Of a stretch of 12,989 nt of DNA, positions 1-7,678 are shown one piece after another (the first letter of the stretch is position 1; the number at the start of each line of letters is the position of its first letter). A program made the translations under genes and the position numbers. The DNA comes from Pseudomonas sp. (lineage in GTDB: Bacteria; Pseudomonadota; Gammaproteobacteria; Pseudomonadales; Pseudomonadaceae). The stretch is taken from assembly GCA_030654635.1 (NCBI GenBank), contig JAURXE010000758.1:1-12989 (forward strand), read 5' to 3'. Under the pieces are notes generated by a model. It saw only the letters and a program-made list of their open reading frames with translations, was not told where the DNA came from and searched no databases.

Positions 1-164
1 CAGCAGCGAGCATTGTTAGCCAGTGCATGGTGGTGAGTTAAGTGTTGGCTTAAGTAGTCGTCATTGGGTGCGCTAGCGAACAGATGTGACGTGGCTTTTG
101 CGCTCATCCTGAGTCATGCAGCGCCATGCCTGCAGCAGCAACACCATCAATCGAGGATAACGCC

Positions 165-323
165 ATGAGCTTAGGCACCATATTGCTGGTCATTTTGATT
201 CTGATGCTGGTTGGGGCGATCCCGAGCTGGCCACACAGCCGTAACTGGGGTTACGGACCGAGCAGTGGCTTGGGTGTCGTAGTGATTATTTTGCTCGTGC
301 TGCTCTTGCTGGGGCGAATTTGA
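165..323 (+). CDS. DUF3309-type small membrane protein (52 aa)
   Basis: Very short hydrophobic protein of the DUF3309 type, function unknown, expected in the inner membrane. Residues 4-19 and 36-49 are two hydrophobic helices. They are joined by a short polar turn rich in Trp, Ser, Gly and Tyr ([14 protein letters not shown]), which is the recognisable part of the family. The start at 165 is preferred over an upstream ATG at 126 because GAGGA (153-157) sits 7 bases before it and the protein then begins directly with the first helix. The stop codon overlaps the start of the next gene, so the two are probably translated together. Family members usually sit among stress genes such as BON, DUF883 and lmo0937-like proteins, as here. 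The family call is from recognition of the sequence pattern; the role is unknown. Confidence 0.85.
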   Translation: MSLGTILLVILILMLVGAIPSWPHSRNWGYGPSSGLGVVVIILLVLLLLGRI

Positions 324-1639
324 CCGCGGGGTGCCGCGTGCGAGCCTGCTTTGGGGCGGCGCTGTTGGCCGGCAGTGTCGGTGCTAGTGCGGCAAATTTT
401 ACCGCGCCGCCAGGTTTCGGGCCGCAACTGAAGTTGCCGGCGCCGCAGCAGTCAGTGCTGCCGACGGTGAATATCGCCCCGGCCATTGGCTGGCCGGCCG
501 GCGTTACCCCAACACCGGCGCCGGGCATGCAGGTGACGGCCTTTGCCGGCAGCCTGGAGCATCCGCGCTGGCTGTATGTGTTGCCCAATGGCGATGTGCT
601 GGTCGCGGAAAGCAATGCCCCGGCTAAGCCCGATGATGACCAAGGGATTAAGGGTTGGGTCACTGGTTTAGTGATGAAGCGTGCCGGCGCCATAACCGCG
701 AGTGCTGATCGCATCACCTTGTTGCGTGACCGTGATGGGGATGGCGTGGTGGATCTGCGCAGCGTGCTGCTGGACGGTTTGCACTCACCCTTTGGCATGG
801 CCTTGGTCGGTGACAGTTTGTTTGTCGCCAACACCGATGCCGTCATGCGTTACCCCTACGTCTCTGGTGACACCCAAATCCGCGCGCCCGGTCAGCAGCT
901 GCTGGCATTGCCCGGTGGGCCGATCAACCACCATTGGACCAAAAATCTGATCGCCAGCGCGGACGGCAAAAGCCTGTATGTCAGCGTCGGCTCCAACAGC
1001 AATGTAGGCGAACGCGGCATGCCGGCCGAAGAGCGGCGTGCGGCGATCTGGCAGGTGGACATTGCCAGCGGCCACTCGCGGGTGTTTGCCTCGGGCTTGC
1101 GCAACCCCAACGGCATGGCCTGGGAGCCGGACAGCGGGGCGTTATGGACGGTGGTCAATGAGCGTGACGAGTTGGGAGATGATCTGGTGCCCGACTACCT
1201 TACTGCCGTCGACGATGGGGCTTTCTATGGCTGGCCCTACAGCTATTTTGGTCCGCATCTGGACCCGCGCATCACCGCGCAACGCCCCGATCTGGTGGCC
1301 CGCGCCCGTGTTCCGGACTACGGCCTCGGCGCCCACACGGCCTCCCTGGGCCTGGCTGCCGCCCGCGGCAATCGGCTGCCCGCCAGCTATGCCAATGGCA
1401 TGTTTATTGGCCAGCATGGTTCCTGGAATCGGCAGACGCCCAGTGGCTATAAAGTCATCTTTGTACCCTTCAAACAGGGTCAGCCGAGTGCGGCGCCAAT
1501 CGATGTCCTGAGTGGCTTTCTTGATGCGGAGGGTCGGGCCTATGGCCGTCCGGTTGGCGTGGCCCTGGATCAGCAGGGCGCACTGCTGGTGGCGGATGAT
1601 GTCGGCAATCTCATCTGGCGGGTCAGCGCTGTACCCTGA
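320..1639 (+). CDS. Exported PQQ-dependent sugar/sorbosone dehydrogenase-like beta-propeller protein
   Basis: Resembles the soluble glucose/sorbosone dehydrogenase family (six-bladed propeller that binds PQQ and oxidises sugars or aldoses in the periplasm); the true substrate is unknown. The N-terminus is a signal peptide, with hydrophobic residues 10-22 and a likely cleavage at ASA-A (residues 22-25). Family-like segments are a calcium-type loop DRDGDGVVD (137-145), SPFGM (156-160), NHHWTKNL (203-210), LRNPNGMAW (260-268), [10 protein letters not shown] (302-311) and the last-blade strand [14 protein letters not shown] (422-435). H204 or H205, R261 and R410 are candidate PQQ contacts by analogy, not proven. 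Translation starts at TTG 320, overlapping the previous stop (TTGA), or at the in-frame GTG 338; both leave the signal peptide intact. The 3' end overlaps the opposing gene by 17 bases. No PQQ synthesis genes are in the window. Confidence 0.85.
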   Translation: MTAGCRVRACFGAALLAGSVGASAANFTAPPGFGPQLKLPAPQQSVLPTVNIAPAIGWPAGVTPTPAPGMQVTAFAGSLEHPRWLYVLPNGDVLVAESNAPAKPDDDQGIKGWVTGLVMKRAGAITASADRITLLRDRDGDGVVDLRSVLLDGLHSPFGMALVGDSLFVANTDAVMRYPYVSGDTQIRAPGQQLLALPGGPINHHWTKNLIASADGKSLYVSVGSNSNVGERGMPAEERRAAIWQVDIASGHSRVFASGLRNPNGMAWEPDSGALWTVVNERDELGDDLVPDYLTAVDDGAFYGWPYSYFGPHLDPRITAQRPDLVARARVPDYGLGAHTASLGLAAARGNRLPASYANGMFIGQHGSWNRQTPSGYKVIFVPFKQGQPSAAPIDVLSGFLDAEGRAYGRPVGVALDQQGALLVADDVGNLIWRVSAVP

Positions 1640-2165
1640 GGCTGGCGCTGAGGTCTTTGTATTCGCCGACGGCGGCTGCAATAACCTCGCGGGCGATAGC
1701 GGTTTGTTTTTCACTGAAGGTTTCGGCCACCAGCACCACATCACCGGCTTTGATCGCCGTGCTGATCAGTTCGGCAAGGTGCCCCTGATGGTCGCCGGCT
1801 CCGGCGGAGGCGCCGACTACGGCACCGAAGAAACCACCTAGGCTGGCGCCGCCACCGAGCAACATCAGGGGTGCTAGCAACGGGCTGGCAATAAACAAAC
1901 TGACGTTGGCCGCCACCAAAGCGATGCTCGCCAGGCCACCGAGCCCGCTGCCGACGGCAGTGCCAATCGCGCCGTCAACCAACATGTCTTTGAGTACCGC
2001 ATTGCTGTGCTTCTGCGGTGTTGGGGCGGGCGGCACTTGCCCGTCATCGACAAAAATCTGTAGCTGTGCGGCGGGTATGCCGTGTTCGAGCAGGGTGGCC
2101 AAGGTGCTGTCGGCTTTGTCGCGGTGCGGGAAAAACCCCGATACGTGATGACGGTAGTCGTCCAT
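1623..2165 (-). CDS. Glycine-zipper membrane protein with 17M-like N-terminal domain (180 aa)
   Basis: Hypothetical stress-type membrane protein. The N-terminal 40 residues ([22 protein letters not shown] onward in two parts: a short strand, then a helix) resemble the start of the general-stress 17M/YflT-like fold, where a short domain recognises consecutive residues for helix capping; this is a weak resemblance. Residues 62-124 are hydrophobic and very rich in Gly and Ala ([20 protein letters not shown] and [19 protein letters not shown]), which is a glycine-zipper pattern that lets helices pack or oligomerise in a membrane. The C-terminal 50 residues are soluble-looking and end RVQR. The start at 2165 is chosen because GGAG lies 7 bases upstream on the minus strand; an upstream extension to 2264 would overlap the preceding gene and is Pro/Arg-rich. 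It lies 29 bases after the DUF883 gene, so the two form an operon. Function unknown. Confidence 0.8.
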   Translation of the reverse strand: MDDYRHHVSGFFPHRDKADSTLATLLEHGIPAAQLQIFVDDGQVPPAPTPQKHSNAVLKDMLVDGAIGTAVGSGLGGLASIALVAANVSLFIASPLLAPLMLLGGGASLGGFFGAVVGASAGAGDHQGHLAELISTAIKAGDVVLVAETFSEKQTAIAREVIAAAVGEYKDLSASLRVQR

Positions 2166-2194
2166 GTCGATGCTCCAAGGCGATTCAGTTGGGG

Positions 2195-2575
2195 CTAGCG
2201 GCGGCGGTTGAGCAACAGGCCCAGTACGAAGGCTACTGCGGCAACACCACCGATGGCGCGCCAAGGTTGGGCGTGCACGTATTCATTGGTTCGCTCGCCG
2301 TTTTTACGCACCTGTTCCGACACCGTATTGCCCAACCCGGCCAGAACCTCTTTGGCTGCGTTGACGCGGGCGGTGAGCAGGGCTTTGGTCTGGGCCAGCT
2401 CGTCGCCGGTCAGGCTGGCGGTTTCTTTGATCAGCTCTTCGATGTCGGTAATCAGGTTGTGGAACTCACGCGAGACACCAGAGGCGATGCCTTCGGCTTT
2501 GAGTTTGGCAATGGCGATGGATTTAGCGTCCAGGGCATTTACCGCAGGTTGCGCAGTGTTCGACTTGGCGTGCAT
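2195..2575 (-). CDS. DUF883 family protein (ElaB/YqjD/YgaM-like)
   Basis: Short protein of the DUF883 family, known in E. coli as ElaB, YqjD and YgaM: stationary-phase, inner-membrane, C-tail-anchored proteins, of which YqjD binds ribosomes. Here residues 35-100 are charged and helical (DIEELIKETASLTGDELAQ, then AQTKALLTARVNAAKEVL), followed by the family hallmark HAQPWRAIG (101-109), a single membrane helix (about 107-122) and a basic end NRRR. Length 126 fits the family. The start at 2575 is chosen over one seven codons upstream because a perfect AAGGAG lies 6 bases before it. It is the first gene of a two-gene minus-strand operon. What the family does in Pseudomonas is not established; a role in the stationary-phase or osmotic response is inferred. 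Confidence 0.9.
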   Translation of the reverse strand: MHAKSNTAQPAVNALDAKSIAIAKLKAEGIASGVSREFHNLITDIEELIKETASLTGDELAQTKALLTARVNAAKEVLAGLGNTVSEQVRKNGERTNEYVHAQPWRAIGGVAAVAFVLGLLLNRRR

Positions 2576-2854
2576 GGCGTACTCCTTAAGAGGCAAGGTA
2601 AGTGCAGTGGCGAGCGGTTCGGCGGCGGTGAGGTCGGCGGCGCGGCACGGCTATTAAGTTTGGCTGAAGCTGTTCATAGCATCTGCGCCAGTTTGGCCGG
2701 CGTCTGTTCGGCAACGAACACAGGGCTGCGCCTGCATGCATCTGCGCGCCCAGGCTTAAGCGTGCTAGCGCACCGACGCCGTGGCGGCAATAGCCGATGG
2801 TGGCATGTGCGACGTTTAGCAATTTTGCCGGACGCCGGGTTTATGGAGGTCAGC
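2576..2854. promoter_or_regulatory. Divergent intergenic region with inverted and direct repeats
   Basis: Between the minus-strand DUF883 gene and the plus-strand 53-residue gene. It must hold promoters for both directions, but no good sigma70 or AlgU-type promoter could be recognised by eye. Seen directly: an inverted repeat TGTTCG-GCAA-CGAACA (2705-2720, 6-bp arms with a GNRA-type loop) and a direct repeat GCATCTGCGC at 2679-2688 and 2738-2747. Several frames are open here but they have no ribosome site or recognisable protein. Confidence 0.4.
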
Positions 2855-3016
2855 ATGTATAAATCCGCTGGTTACAACTCGCCCAAGGGCGAAGCCAATA
2901 ACGCCGAGCAGAACCTACAGCGCGGCCAAGCCAATCCTGCGCCGGGCAACAAGCACGCCACTGTGACCGTGCCACCGGCGGCACAAAAGATCACTGATAA
3001 AGAACATCAAGCATGA
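2855..3016 (+). CDS. Small hydrophilic protein, unrecognised (53 aa)
   Basis: Not recognised. The gene is supported by a strong ribosome site (GGAGG 2845-2849, 5 bases before the ATG) and a position directly ahead of the BON gene in the same direction. The protein has no hydrophobic segment or Cys. It is rich in Asn, Gln, Pro, Lys and Ala (for example NNAEQNLQRGQANPAPGNK) and looks disordered, as many desiccation or osmotic-stress peptides do. A longer in-frame opening extends upstream to 2018, but that part overlaps two minus-strand genes and is a shadow. No signal peptide, so cytoplasmic. The role is unknown; a link to the neighbouring stress genes is inferred from position only. Confidence 0.65.
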   Translation: MYKSAGYNSPKGEANNAEQNLQRGQANPAPGNKHATVTVPPAAQKITDKEHQA

Positions 3017-3091
3017 GCCTGCCTGGCGCAGCCGTCGCGATTGCGCGGCTGGCGCGCCGCTGCAGGCATTTTCCCCGGATGGAGAACCACT

Positions 3092-3916
3092 ATGTATAGC
3101 CCAACCCGCACACTACTGATCGCCACTGGCATGTCCTTGTCGATGGCGGCCATGGGCGTTTCTGCCAGCACGGTGGCGCAAGATATTAGCGATGCCCGAC
3201 AGGAAGCCCAGATCTGGACCACCTACACCCTGAGCCCCTATCTGAGCGCCAGTGACCTGAGTGTCGTTGTGCATGATGGCTTGGCGATCTTGACCGGCAA
3301 GGTCAATGACGAGGTCAATAAAGACCTGGCCACGCAAATTGCCTTGGGGGTTAGCGGCATCCAGAAAGTCGATAACCAGATCGTCGTGCAAGCCGACTTC
3401 AGCCCGCCAGCCACCACTGCCCGTGGTTATAACCAGGTGGTTGAAGATGCCAGCATCAGCGCTGCGGTCAAATCCAAACTGATCTGGAGCAAGTACACCG
3501 ATGCCCAGGCCGTGGCGGTTGAAACCCTGGGCGGTCAGGTCACCTTGACGGGTGTGGCTGAGAGCGCCAAGGCCAAGGAACTGGCCGGCCGCATGGCGAT
3601 GAATACCCGTGGTGTGGTCTCGGTCGACAACCAATTGAAGGTCGCCAGCGTCGCGACCAGCGTGGCCGCCACCGCGAAGCAAACCACTGCCGCGGCCAGT
3701 CAGAAAATCACCGACAGTTGGATTACCGCCAAGGTCAAATCGACCTTGTTGTACTCCAGCAATGTTAGCGGTGCAGATGTTGGGGTGAGCACCGATGCCG
3801 GTGTGGTGAGCCTTACGGGCACCCTGAGCAGCGGTGCCGAGCGCGCCCTGGCCATCGAGCTGGCGGATAACGTACGCGGGGTAAAAAGCGTCAATCCCCA
3901 AGCTCTGAGCTTCTAA
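3092..3916 (+). CDS. Periplasmic protein with three BON domains (OsmY-like)
   Basis: Exported protein of the OsmY/BON group, thought to bind or protect the envelope, often induced by osmotic stress. The start at 3092 has GGAGA 6 bases upstream; the longer reading from 3041 places non-signal residues ahead. A signal peptide spans residues 1-25, with cleavage around VSA-S (23-26). Three BON domains follow: about 30-99, 118-184 and 207-271. Each has the family pattern: a helix, then a V-x-V-x-x-G-x-V-x-L-T-G strand pair, then a second helix ending GV-x-x-V-x-N. The second and third are the most alike (SAAVKSKLIW and TAKVKSTLLY at their starts). A linker rich in Ala and Thr (186-204) separates domains 2 and 3. 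Length 274 is longer than two-BON OsmY, about 200 residues. A hairpin lies 8 bases after the stop. Confidence 0.92.
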   Translation: MYSPTRTLLIATGMSLSMAAMGVSASTVAQDISDARQEAQIWTTYTLSPYLSASDLSVVVHDGLAILTGKVNDEVNKDLATQIALGVSGIQKVDNQIVVQADFSPPATTARGYNQVVEDASISAAVKSKLIWSKYTDAQAVAVETLGGQVTLTGVAESAKAKELAGRMAMNTRGVVSVDNQLKVASVATSVAATAKQTTAAASQKITDSWITAKVKSTLLYSSNVSGADVGVSTDAGVVSLTGTLSSGAERALAIELADNVRGVKSVNPQALSF

Positions 3917-3923
3917 GTCAGTG

Positions 3924-3957
3924 CTCGGTCAGCCGCAGCGGCTGACCGAGGGTTTTA
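3924..3957 (+). terminator. Hairpin after the BON gene, probable weak rho-independent terminator
   Basis: Perfect 12-bp stem: CTCGGTCAGCCG (3924-3935), loop CAG, CGGCTGACCGAG (3939-3950), then GG and only four T. The strong stem supports a terminator; the short T-run makes it weak, so some transcription may run into the signalling gene that starts at 3970. Confidence 0.65.
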
Positions 3958-3969
3958 TCGGGAGGCAGG

Positions 3970-6060
3970 ATGGTGAGTCGAGTCATGATTCTTACCGGCG
4001 ATGCCGGTGACGCCCAGGCGCTGGGTGAGGTGTTGAGCAATGCTCAGGACGTGCCCTATGCCGTCGAGTGGGTAAAGCGTCTGAGTGACGCCCTGCCACG
4101 CCTGGAAGCGGGGGATGTGGATGCGTTGCTGGTCGATCTGACGTTGCCGGACAGCCAGGGCATCGACACCTTCGATCTATTATTTGCCAGTGCGCCACAG
4201 GTGCCGATCTTGACCCTCTGTGGGGTCGAAGATGAGGGGCTGGCCAACTTAGCGGTGGAGCGCGGCGCGGAGGGTTATCTGTCCAAGGATCATTTTGACA
4301 GTTATCTGGTGGCGCAATCGCTGCGCAATATCATCCAGCGTAAAACGGTCGAGGAAGGCGTGTTCAGCGATCAACTGCGCGCGGAAGTGACCCTTAACTC
4401 GATCAGTGATGCGGTGATCGGCACCGACATGCAGGGCAATGTGGAGTACCTCAACGTGGCGGCCGAAAGCATGACCGGCTGGTCCCGTGAAGAGGCCCGC
4501 GGTGAGCCCGTCAGTGTGGTGATGCGCATCCTCAATGGCGCCACCCGGGAGATTCGGCCGAACCCGATTGAGCAAGTATTGCAGCAGAACGCACCGCTGA
4601 AGTTGGCGGTGGATACTGTGCTGCTGCACCGCGATGGCAGTGAGCGCGCGATTGCAGACTCGGCCGCGCCGATTCACGACGCCAACGGCCAGTTGAGTGG
4701 CGCGGTGATCATGTTTCATGACGTCACCGAGGGGCAGGTCATGGCCTTGAAGATGTCTCATCTGGCCCAGCATGACTTTCTCACCAACTTGCCCAATCGG
4801 GTGCTGCTCAACGACCGTATCGGCCAGGCCATCGCCTTGGCCGAGCGGCGTGGTCAGCATCTGGCGGTGTTGTTTCTCGATCTGGATAATTTCAAGCAGA
4901 TCAACGATACCCTCGGCCACGGCATTGGCGACCAACTGCTGCAGTCGGTGGCGAAACGGCTGTGCGCCAGCGTGCGCCGCTCCGACACCGTCAGCCGCCA
5001 GGGCGGTGATGAGTTTGTGCTGTTGCTGGCGCAAGACAAGTACGCCGAGGACGCGGCCCTGACTGCCGAGAAAATTCTCACCGCGCTGGCGGCGGTGCAC
5101 CGGCTCGAGGGCCATGAGTTGCTGGTCACCGCCAGTATTGGCATCAGCTCCTATCCGGGTGATGCGCTCACCGCCGAGGAGCTGTTCAAGCATGCCGACA
5201 CCGCCATGTATCAGGCCAAGGAGCTGGGGCGTAATACCTATCAGTTCTTTACCCCGGACATGAATAACCAGGCGATTGAACGGCAGCTGATCGAAAATCA
5301 ATTACGTCACGCCCTGGGGCGCAACGAATTCATTTTGCATTACCAGCCCAAGGTCAATTTGCACAGTGGGGTGGTTACCGGCACCGAAGCCTTGTTGCGC
5401 TGGAATCATCCACAGTTGGGGCTGTTGTTGCCGAGCCGTTTTTTACCGATCGCCGAAGACAGCGGGCTGCTGGTCGAGATCGGCTATTGGGTCTTGCATG
5501 AGGCCTGCAGCCAAGCGCAGCGCTGGCGCGCCGCCGGGCTGGCATGCGGGAGCGTGGCGGTGAACATTAGCGCGGGGGAGTTTCGTCACCCGCAGTTTAT
5601 CGCCGCAGTCAGTGCGGCGCTGCAAGACAGCGGGCTCAACGCCTGCGACCTGCAACTGGAAATCCGCGAAAGTGCGCTGGTGCGCGAGACCGAACTCAGT
5701 GGGGTGATCCTGTCCAAGTTGAGTGCGTTGGGCGTGCAGCTGGCGCTGAATGAGTTTGGCAGCGGTTTTTCAAGTCTGAGTCAGCTGACTCAGTATCCGA
5801 TCAGTGTGCTGAAGATCGACCAGTCGTTTGTGCAAAAGCTCGACTCGCCAGGCGATGATCGGCTGATCGTCAGCGCCTTGCTGGCCATGGGCAATAGTCT
5901 CAAGCAGCGGCTGGTCGCCGAAGGCATAGAAAGCCGCGAGCAACTGGCGTTTCTGCTGGCCCAGGGTTGTGAAGAGGGCCAGGGTTATTTGTTCAGTCCG
6001 CCGCTGGCGGTGGAGCAATTGACTCTGTTGCTGATGCGCCGGCGCATCGAGCTACCGTGA
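3970..6060 (+). CDS. REC-PAS-GGDEF-EAL c-di-GMP signalling protein
   Basis: Four domains in order, no membrane segment, so cytoplasmic. REC about 4-120: phospho-acceptor D56 (LLVDLTLPD), T82 and K106 are present, but the usual acidic pair of the pocket is only D11 (T9-G10-D11). PAS about 140-255 (AESMTGWSREEARG, HRDGSERAIADSAAPI). GGDEF about 262-428: metal residue D304, signature GGDEF 345-349, with an RxxD product-inhibition site R336-D339, so diguanylate cyclase activity is expected. EAL about 437-690: EALLRW (473-478), N532, E564, E567, K615 and EGIES (651-655) are present. The loop that is DDFGTG in active enzymes is NEFGSG (N594-E595), so phosphodiesterase activity is doubtful. Ribosome site GGAGG (3961-3965) serves ATG 3970 or GTG 3973. 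Regulated perhaps by phosphorylation and a PAS ligand; no histidine kinase is next to it. No gene name is assigned. Confidence 0.93.
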   Translation: MVSRVMILTGDAGDAQALGEVLSNAQDVPYAVEWVKRLSDALPRLEAGDVDALLVDLTLPDSQGIDTFDLLFASAPQVPILTLCGVEDEGLANLAVERGAEGYLSKDHFDSYLVAQSLRNIIQRKTVEEGVFSDQLRAEVTLNSISDAVIGTDMQGNVEYLNVAAESMTGWSREEARGEPVSVVMRILNGATREIRPNPIEQVLQQNAPLKLAVDTVLLHRDGSERAIADSAAPIHDANGQLSGAVIMFHDVTEGQVMALKMSHLAQHDFLTNLPNRVLLNDRIGQAIALAERRGQHLAVLFLDLDNFKQINDTLGHGIGDQLLQSVAKRLCASVRRSDTVSRQGGDEFVLLLAQDKYAEDAALTAEKILTALAAVHRLEGHELLVTASIGISSYPGDALTAEELFKHADTAMYQAKELGRNTYQFFTPDMNNQAIERQLIENQLRHALGRNEFILHYQPKVNLHSGVVTGTEALLRWNHPQLGLLLPSRFLPIAEDSGLLVEIGYWVLHEACSQAQRWRAAGLACGSVAVNISAGEFRHPQFIAAVSAALQDSGLNACDLQLEIRESALVRETELSGVILSKLSALGVQLALNEFGSGFSSLSQLTQYPISVLKIDQSFVQKLDSPGDDRLIVSALLAMGNSLKQRLVAEGIESREQLAFLLAQGCEEGQGYLFSPPLAVEQLTLLLMRRRIELP

Positions 6061-6076
6061 TTGGGGCGCCGGCCGG

Positions 6077-6799
6077 TTAATGCACCGCCGGTGCGGCAAA
6101 CAACTCGGCGTAATCGTTGTTCACCGCCGCATAGCATTCACAGGCAGCGCTTTCCAAGCCGCTACGTGACAGCACGGTGATTTTGCCGCGGCTGTAGTGA
6201 ATCAGCCCTTGCTGTTGCAGTGCGCCGGCGGCGATGGTCACGGCACTGCGCTGCACGCCGAGCATCTCGGCGAGAAATTGATGGGTCAGATAAAAGTGCT
6301 CGGCATGCGCGCGGTCATGGCTCATCAGCAACCAGCGCGCCAGCCGTGCTGGAACTTCATGAAAGCGATTGCAGGCGGCGGTTTGCGCCAGCTGGGTCAG
6401 CTGTACATAGAGGTAGCGATTAAGGGTACGCAGCAATGCCGGACTGGCCCGCAGTTCATGGCGGAACTGGCTGGCCGTCATCCGCAGTGCCGTGCCTGCG
6501 CCCTGTACCACTGCGCGCAGTGGCACCCGGTTGACGCCCAGTGTGAGCATGCCGCCGAGCATGCCTTCGTTGCCAATCAGGCCCATCTCCAGCGGCGGAT
6601 GGTCATCGGTTAAGGCCACCAGCGAGATAAAGCCGGTGAGCGGAAAGTACAGGTGACGAAACGGCTGGCCACGCTCGCAGAGGATGCTGCCGCACTCCAG
6701 ATTGACCAGGTCGCAGCGCTGTAAAAGGCTGTGCCGGTATTTGCGGGGCAAGTGCTCGATCAGTTGATTAAGGACGGGTAGCGAATGGACGCTGGACAT
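6077..6799 (-). CDS. Crp/Fnr family transcriptional regulator, copy 1
   Basis: Predicted DNA-binding regulator. An N-terminal cyclic-nucleotide-type beta-barrel (about 15-118, with IGNEGMLGGMLTLG and PLRAVVQ) is joined by a dimer helix (120-146) to a winged helix (helix-turn-helix 171-195, including AEMLGVQRSAVTIA; wing about 200-211, YSRGKITVL). Cyclic AMP contacts of E. coli Crp (GELG with E72, then RSA with R82-S83) are not kept: the sequence reads GNEG and LRA, so another ligand or none is likely. FNR iron-sulphur cysteines are absent, though C29, C36 and C41 form a cluster not found in copy 2. It shares CECYA near the C-terminus with copy 2. ATG 6799 is preferred; a GTG at 6817 is possible and no strong ribosome site favours either. 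Convergent with the c-di-GMP gene. Confidence 0.88.
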   Translation of the reverse strand: MSSVHSLPVLNQLIEHLPRKYRHSLLQRCDLVNLECGSILCERGQPFRHLYFPLTGFISLVALTDDHPPLEMGLIGNEGMLGGMLTLGVNRVPLRAVVQGAGTALRMTASQFRHELRASPALLRTLNRYLYVQLTQLAQTAACNRFHEVPARLARWLLMSHDRAHAEHFYLTHQFLAEMLGVQRSAVTIAAGALQQQGLIHYSRGKITVLSRSGLESAACECYAAVNNDYAELFAAPAVH

Positions 6800-6904
6800 G
6801 CTCGGGTCCCGCCGCACTGAGTTAGCCAGGGTCTGGCGCGCGCCGGGTGCGGTGGCCAGCGCGATATGGCAGCCTGCAGCACCACGCCTGCTGCGGTCTG
6901 TACG

Positions 6905-7678
6905 CTAAGACACAAAGTGGTTGCTGGCTTTGAGGGGTTTTAAATTCTCAGCCTTGCTTTTGTTGTTGTGGCTGTAGGGCAGCAGGCGGTCGTTTTCCTG
7001 TTTGACCACTGCGTAGCACTCGCAGCTGAGAGTCTCCAACTCCTCGCGGTTGAGGATCTTGATATGGCCACGGCTATAGTCGATTACCCCGAGCTTTTGC
7101 AATTTTCCAGCGGCCTCGGTAACGCCCTCACGGCGCACGCCGAGCAGATTGGCAATCAGCTCCTGAGTCACGCTGAGCTGATTGTCCGGCAGCCGATCAA
7201 GGGACAGCAGCAGCCAGCGGCACAGTTGCTGGTCGATGGCGTGGTGCCGGTTACAGACCGCAGTCTGCGACATCTGGGTGATCAGCGATTGCGTATAGCG
7301 CAACAGCAGCAGCATCAGTTCGGAATGCTGGTTGAATTCATCTTTAAGCTTCTGCCCCGGTAAGCGATAGGCTGCGCCGCTGCTTTGCACTATGGCGCGG
7401 CTGGGGGTGCTTTCACCGCCCATAAATAATGCCACCCCAACCAGGCCTTCATTACCGACCATGGCAATGGCCGCCGAGGCACCGCTTTCGGTTACATACA
7501 GCAACGAAACTATCGCGTCAGTGGGGAAATACACATGCCGCAGTGTATCGCCGGACTCATACAAAACTTGGCCTTGCTGCAGCGTTACCAATTCAAGCTG
7601 AGTAAATAAGCGCTCTTGAATTTCTGCGGGTAACGCTGCCAATAGATGATTTCGTTGTGGAGTCATACTGCTCACCAT
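6905..7678 (-). CDS. Crp/Fnr family transcriptional regulator, copy 2
   Basis: Paralogue of the downstream gene, with matching order and length. A beta-barrel (about 15-115, VGNEGLVGVALFMGG, PSRAIVQSSG) is followed by a dimer helix (117-145) and a winged helix (168-193: QELIANLLGVRREGV; wing YSRGHIKIL 201-209). The same motifs as copy 1 recur: RH-x-YFP, GNEG, RA-x-VQ, QTA-x-CNR and CECYA-x-V (219-225). It lacks the Cys cluster of copy 1. A C-terminal tail of about 30 residues (NNKSKAENLKPLKASNHF) is extra. The start is ATG 7678 or, with GGTGAG just upstream, ATG 7666. The gap to copy 1 is about 105 bases, so the two may be co-transcribed. The intergenic region upstream, facing the lmo0937-like gene, holds dyad sequences that could be its own operator. 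The ligand is unknown; canonical Crp contacts are altered. Confidence 0.88.
   Translation of the reverse strand: MVSSMTPQRNHLLAALPAEIQERLFTQLELVTLQQGQVLYESGDTLRHVYFPTDAIVSLLYVTESGASAAIAMVGNEGLVGVALFMGGESTPSRAIVQSSGAAYRLPGQKLKDEFNQHSELMLLLLRYTQSLITQMSQTAVCNRHHAIDQQLCRWLLLSLDRLPDNQLSVTQELIANLLGVRREGVTEAAGKLQKLGVIDYSRGHIKILNREELETLSCECYAVVKQENDRLLPYSHNNKSKAENLKPLKASNHFVS

Noticed and set aside
1..41. Short open frames at the left edge, such as one ending in TGA at 34-36 (ALLASAWW)
   Set aside because: Too short to tell whether it is the end of an upstream gene; nothing recognisable, so no CDS is called.
2705..2720. TGTTCG-GCAA-CGAACA as an SOS (LexA/DinR) box
   Set aside because: The half-sites are in the opposite order to the CGAAC-N4-GTTCG box, and gammaproteobacterial LexA uses CTG-N10-CAG, which does not fit the spacing.
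2018..2854. Upstream extension of the 53-residue gene to 332 codons
   Set aside because: It crosses two well-supported minus-strand genes and the strong ribosome site favours the short start.
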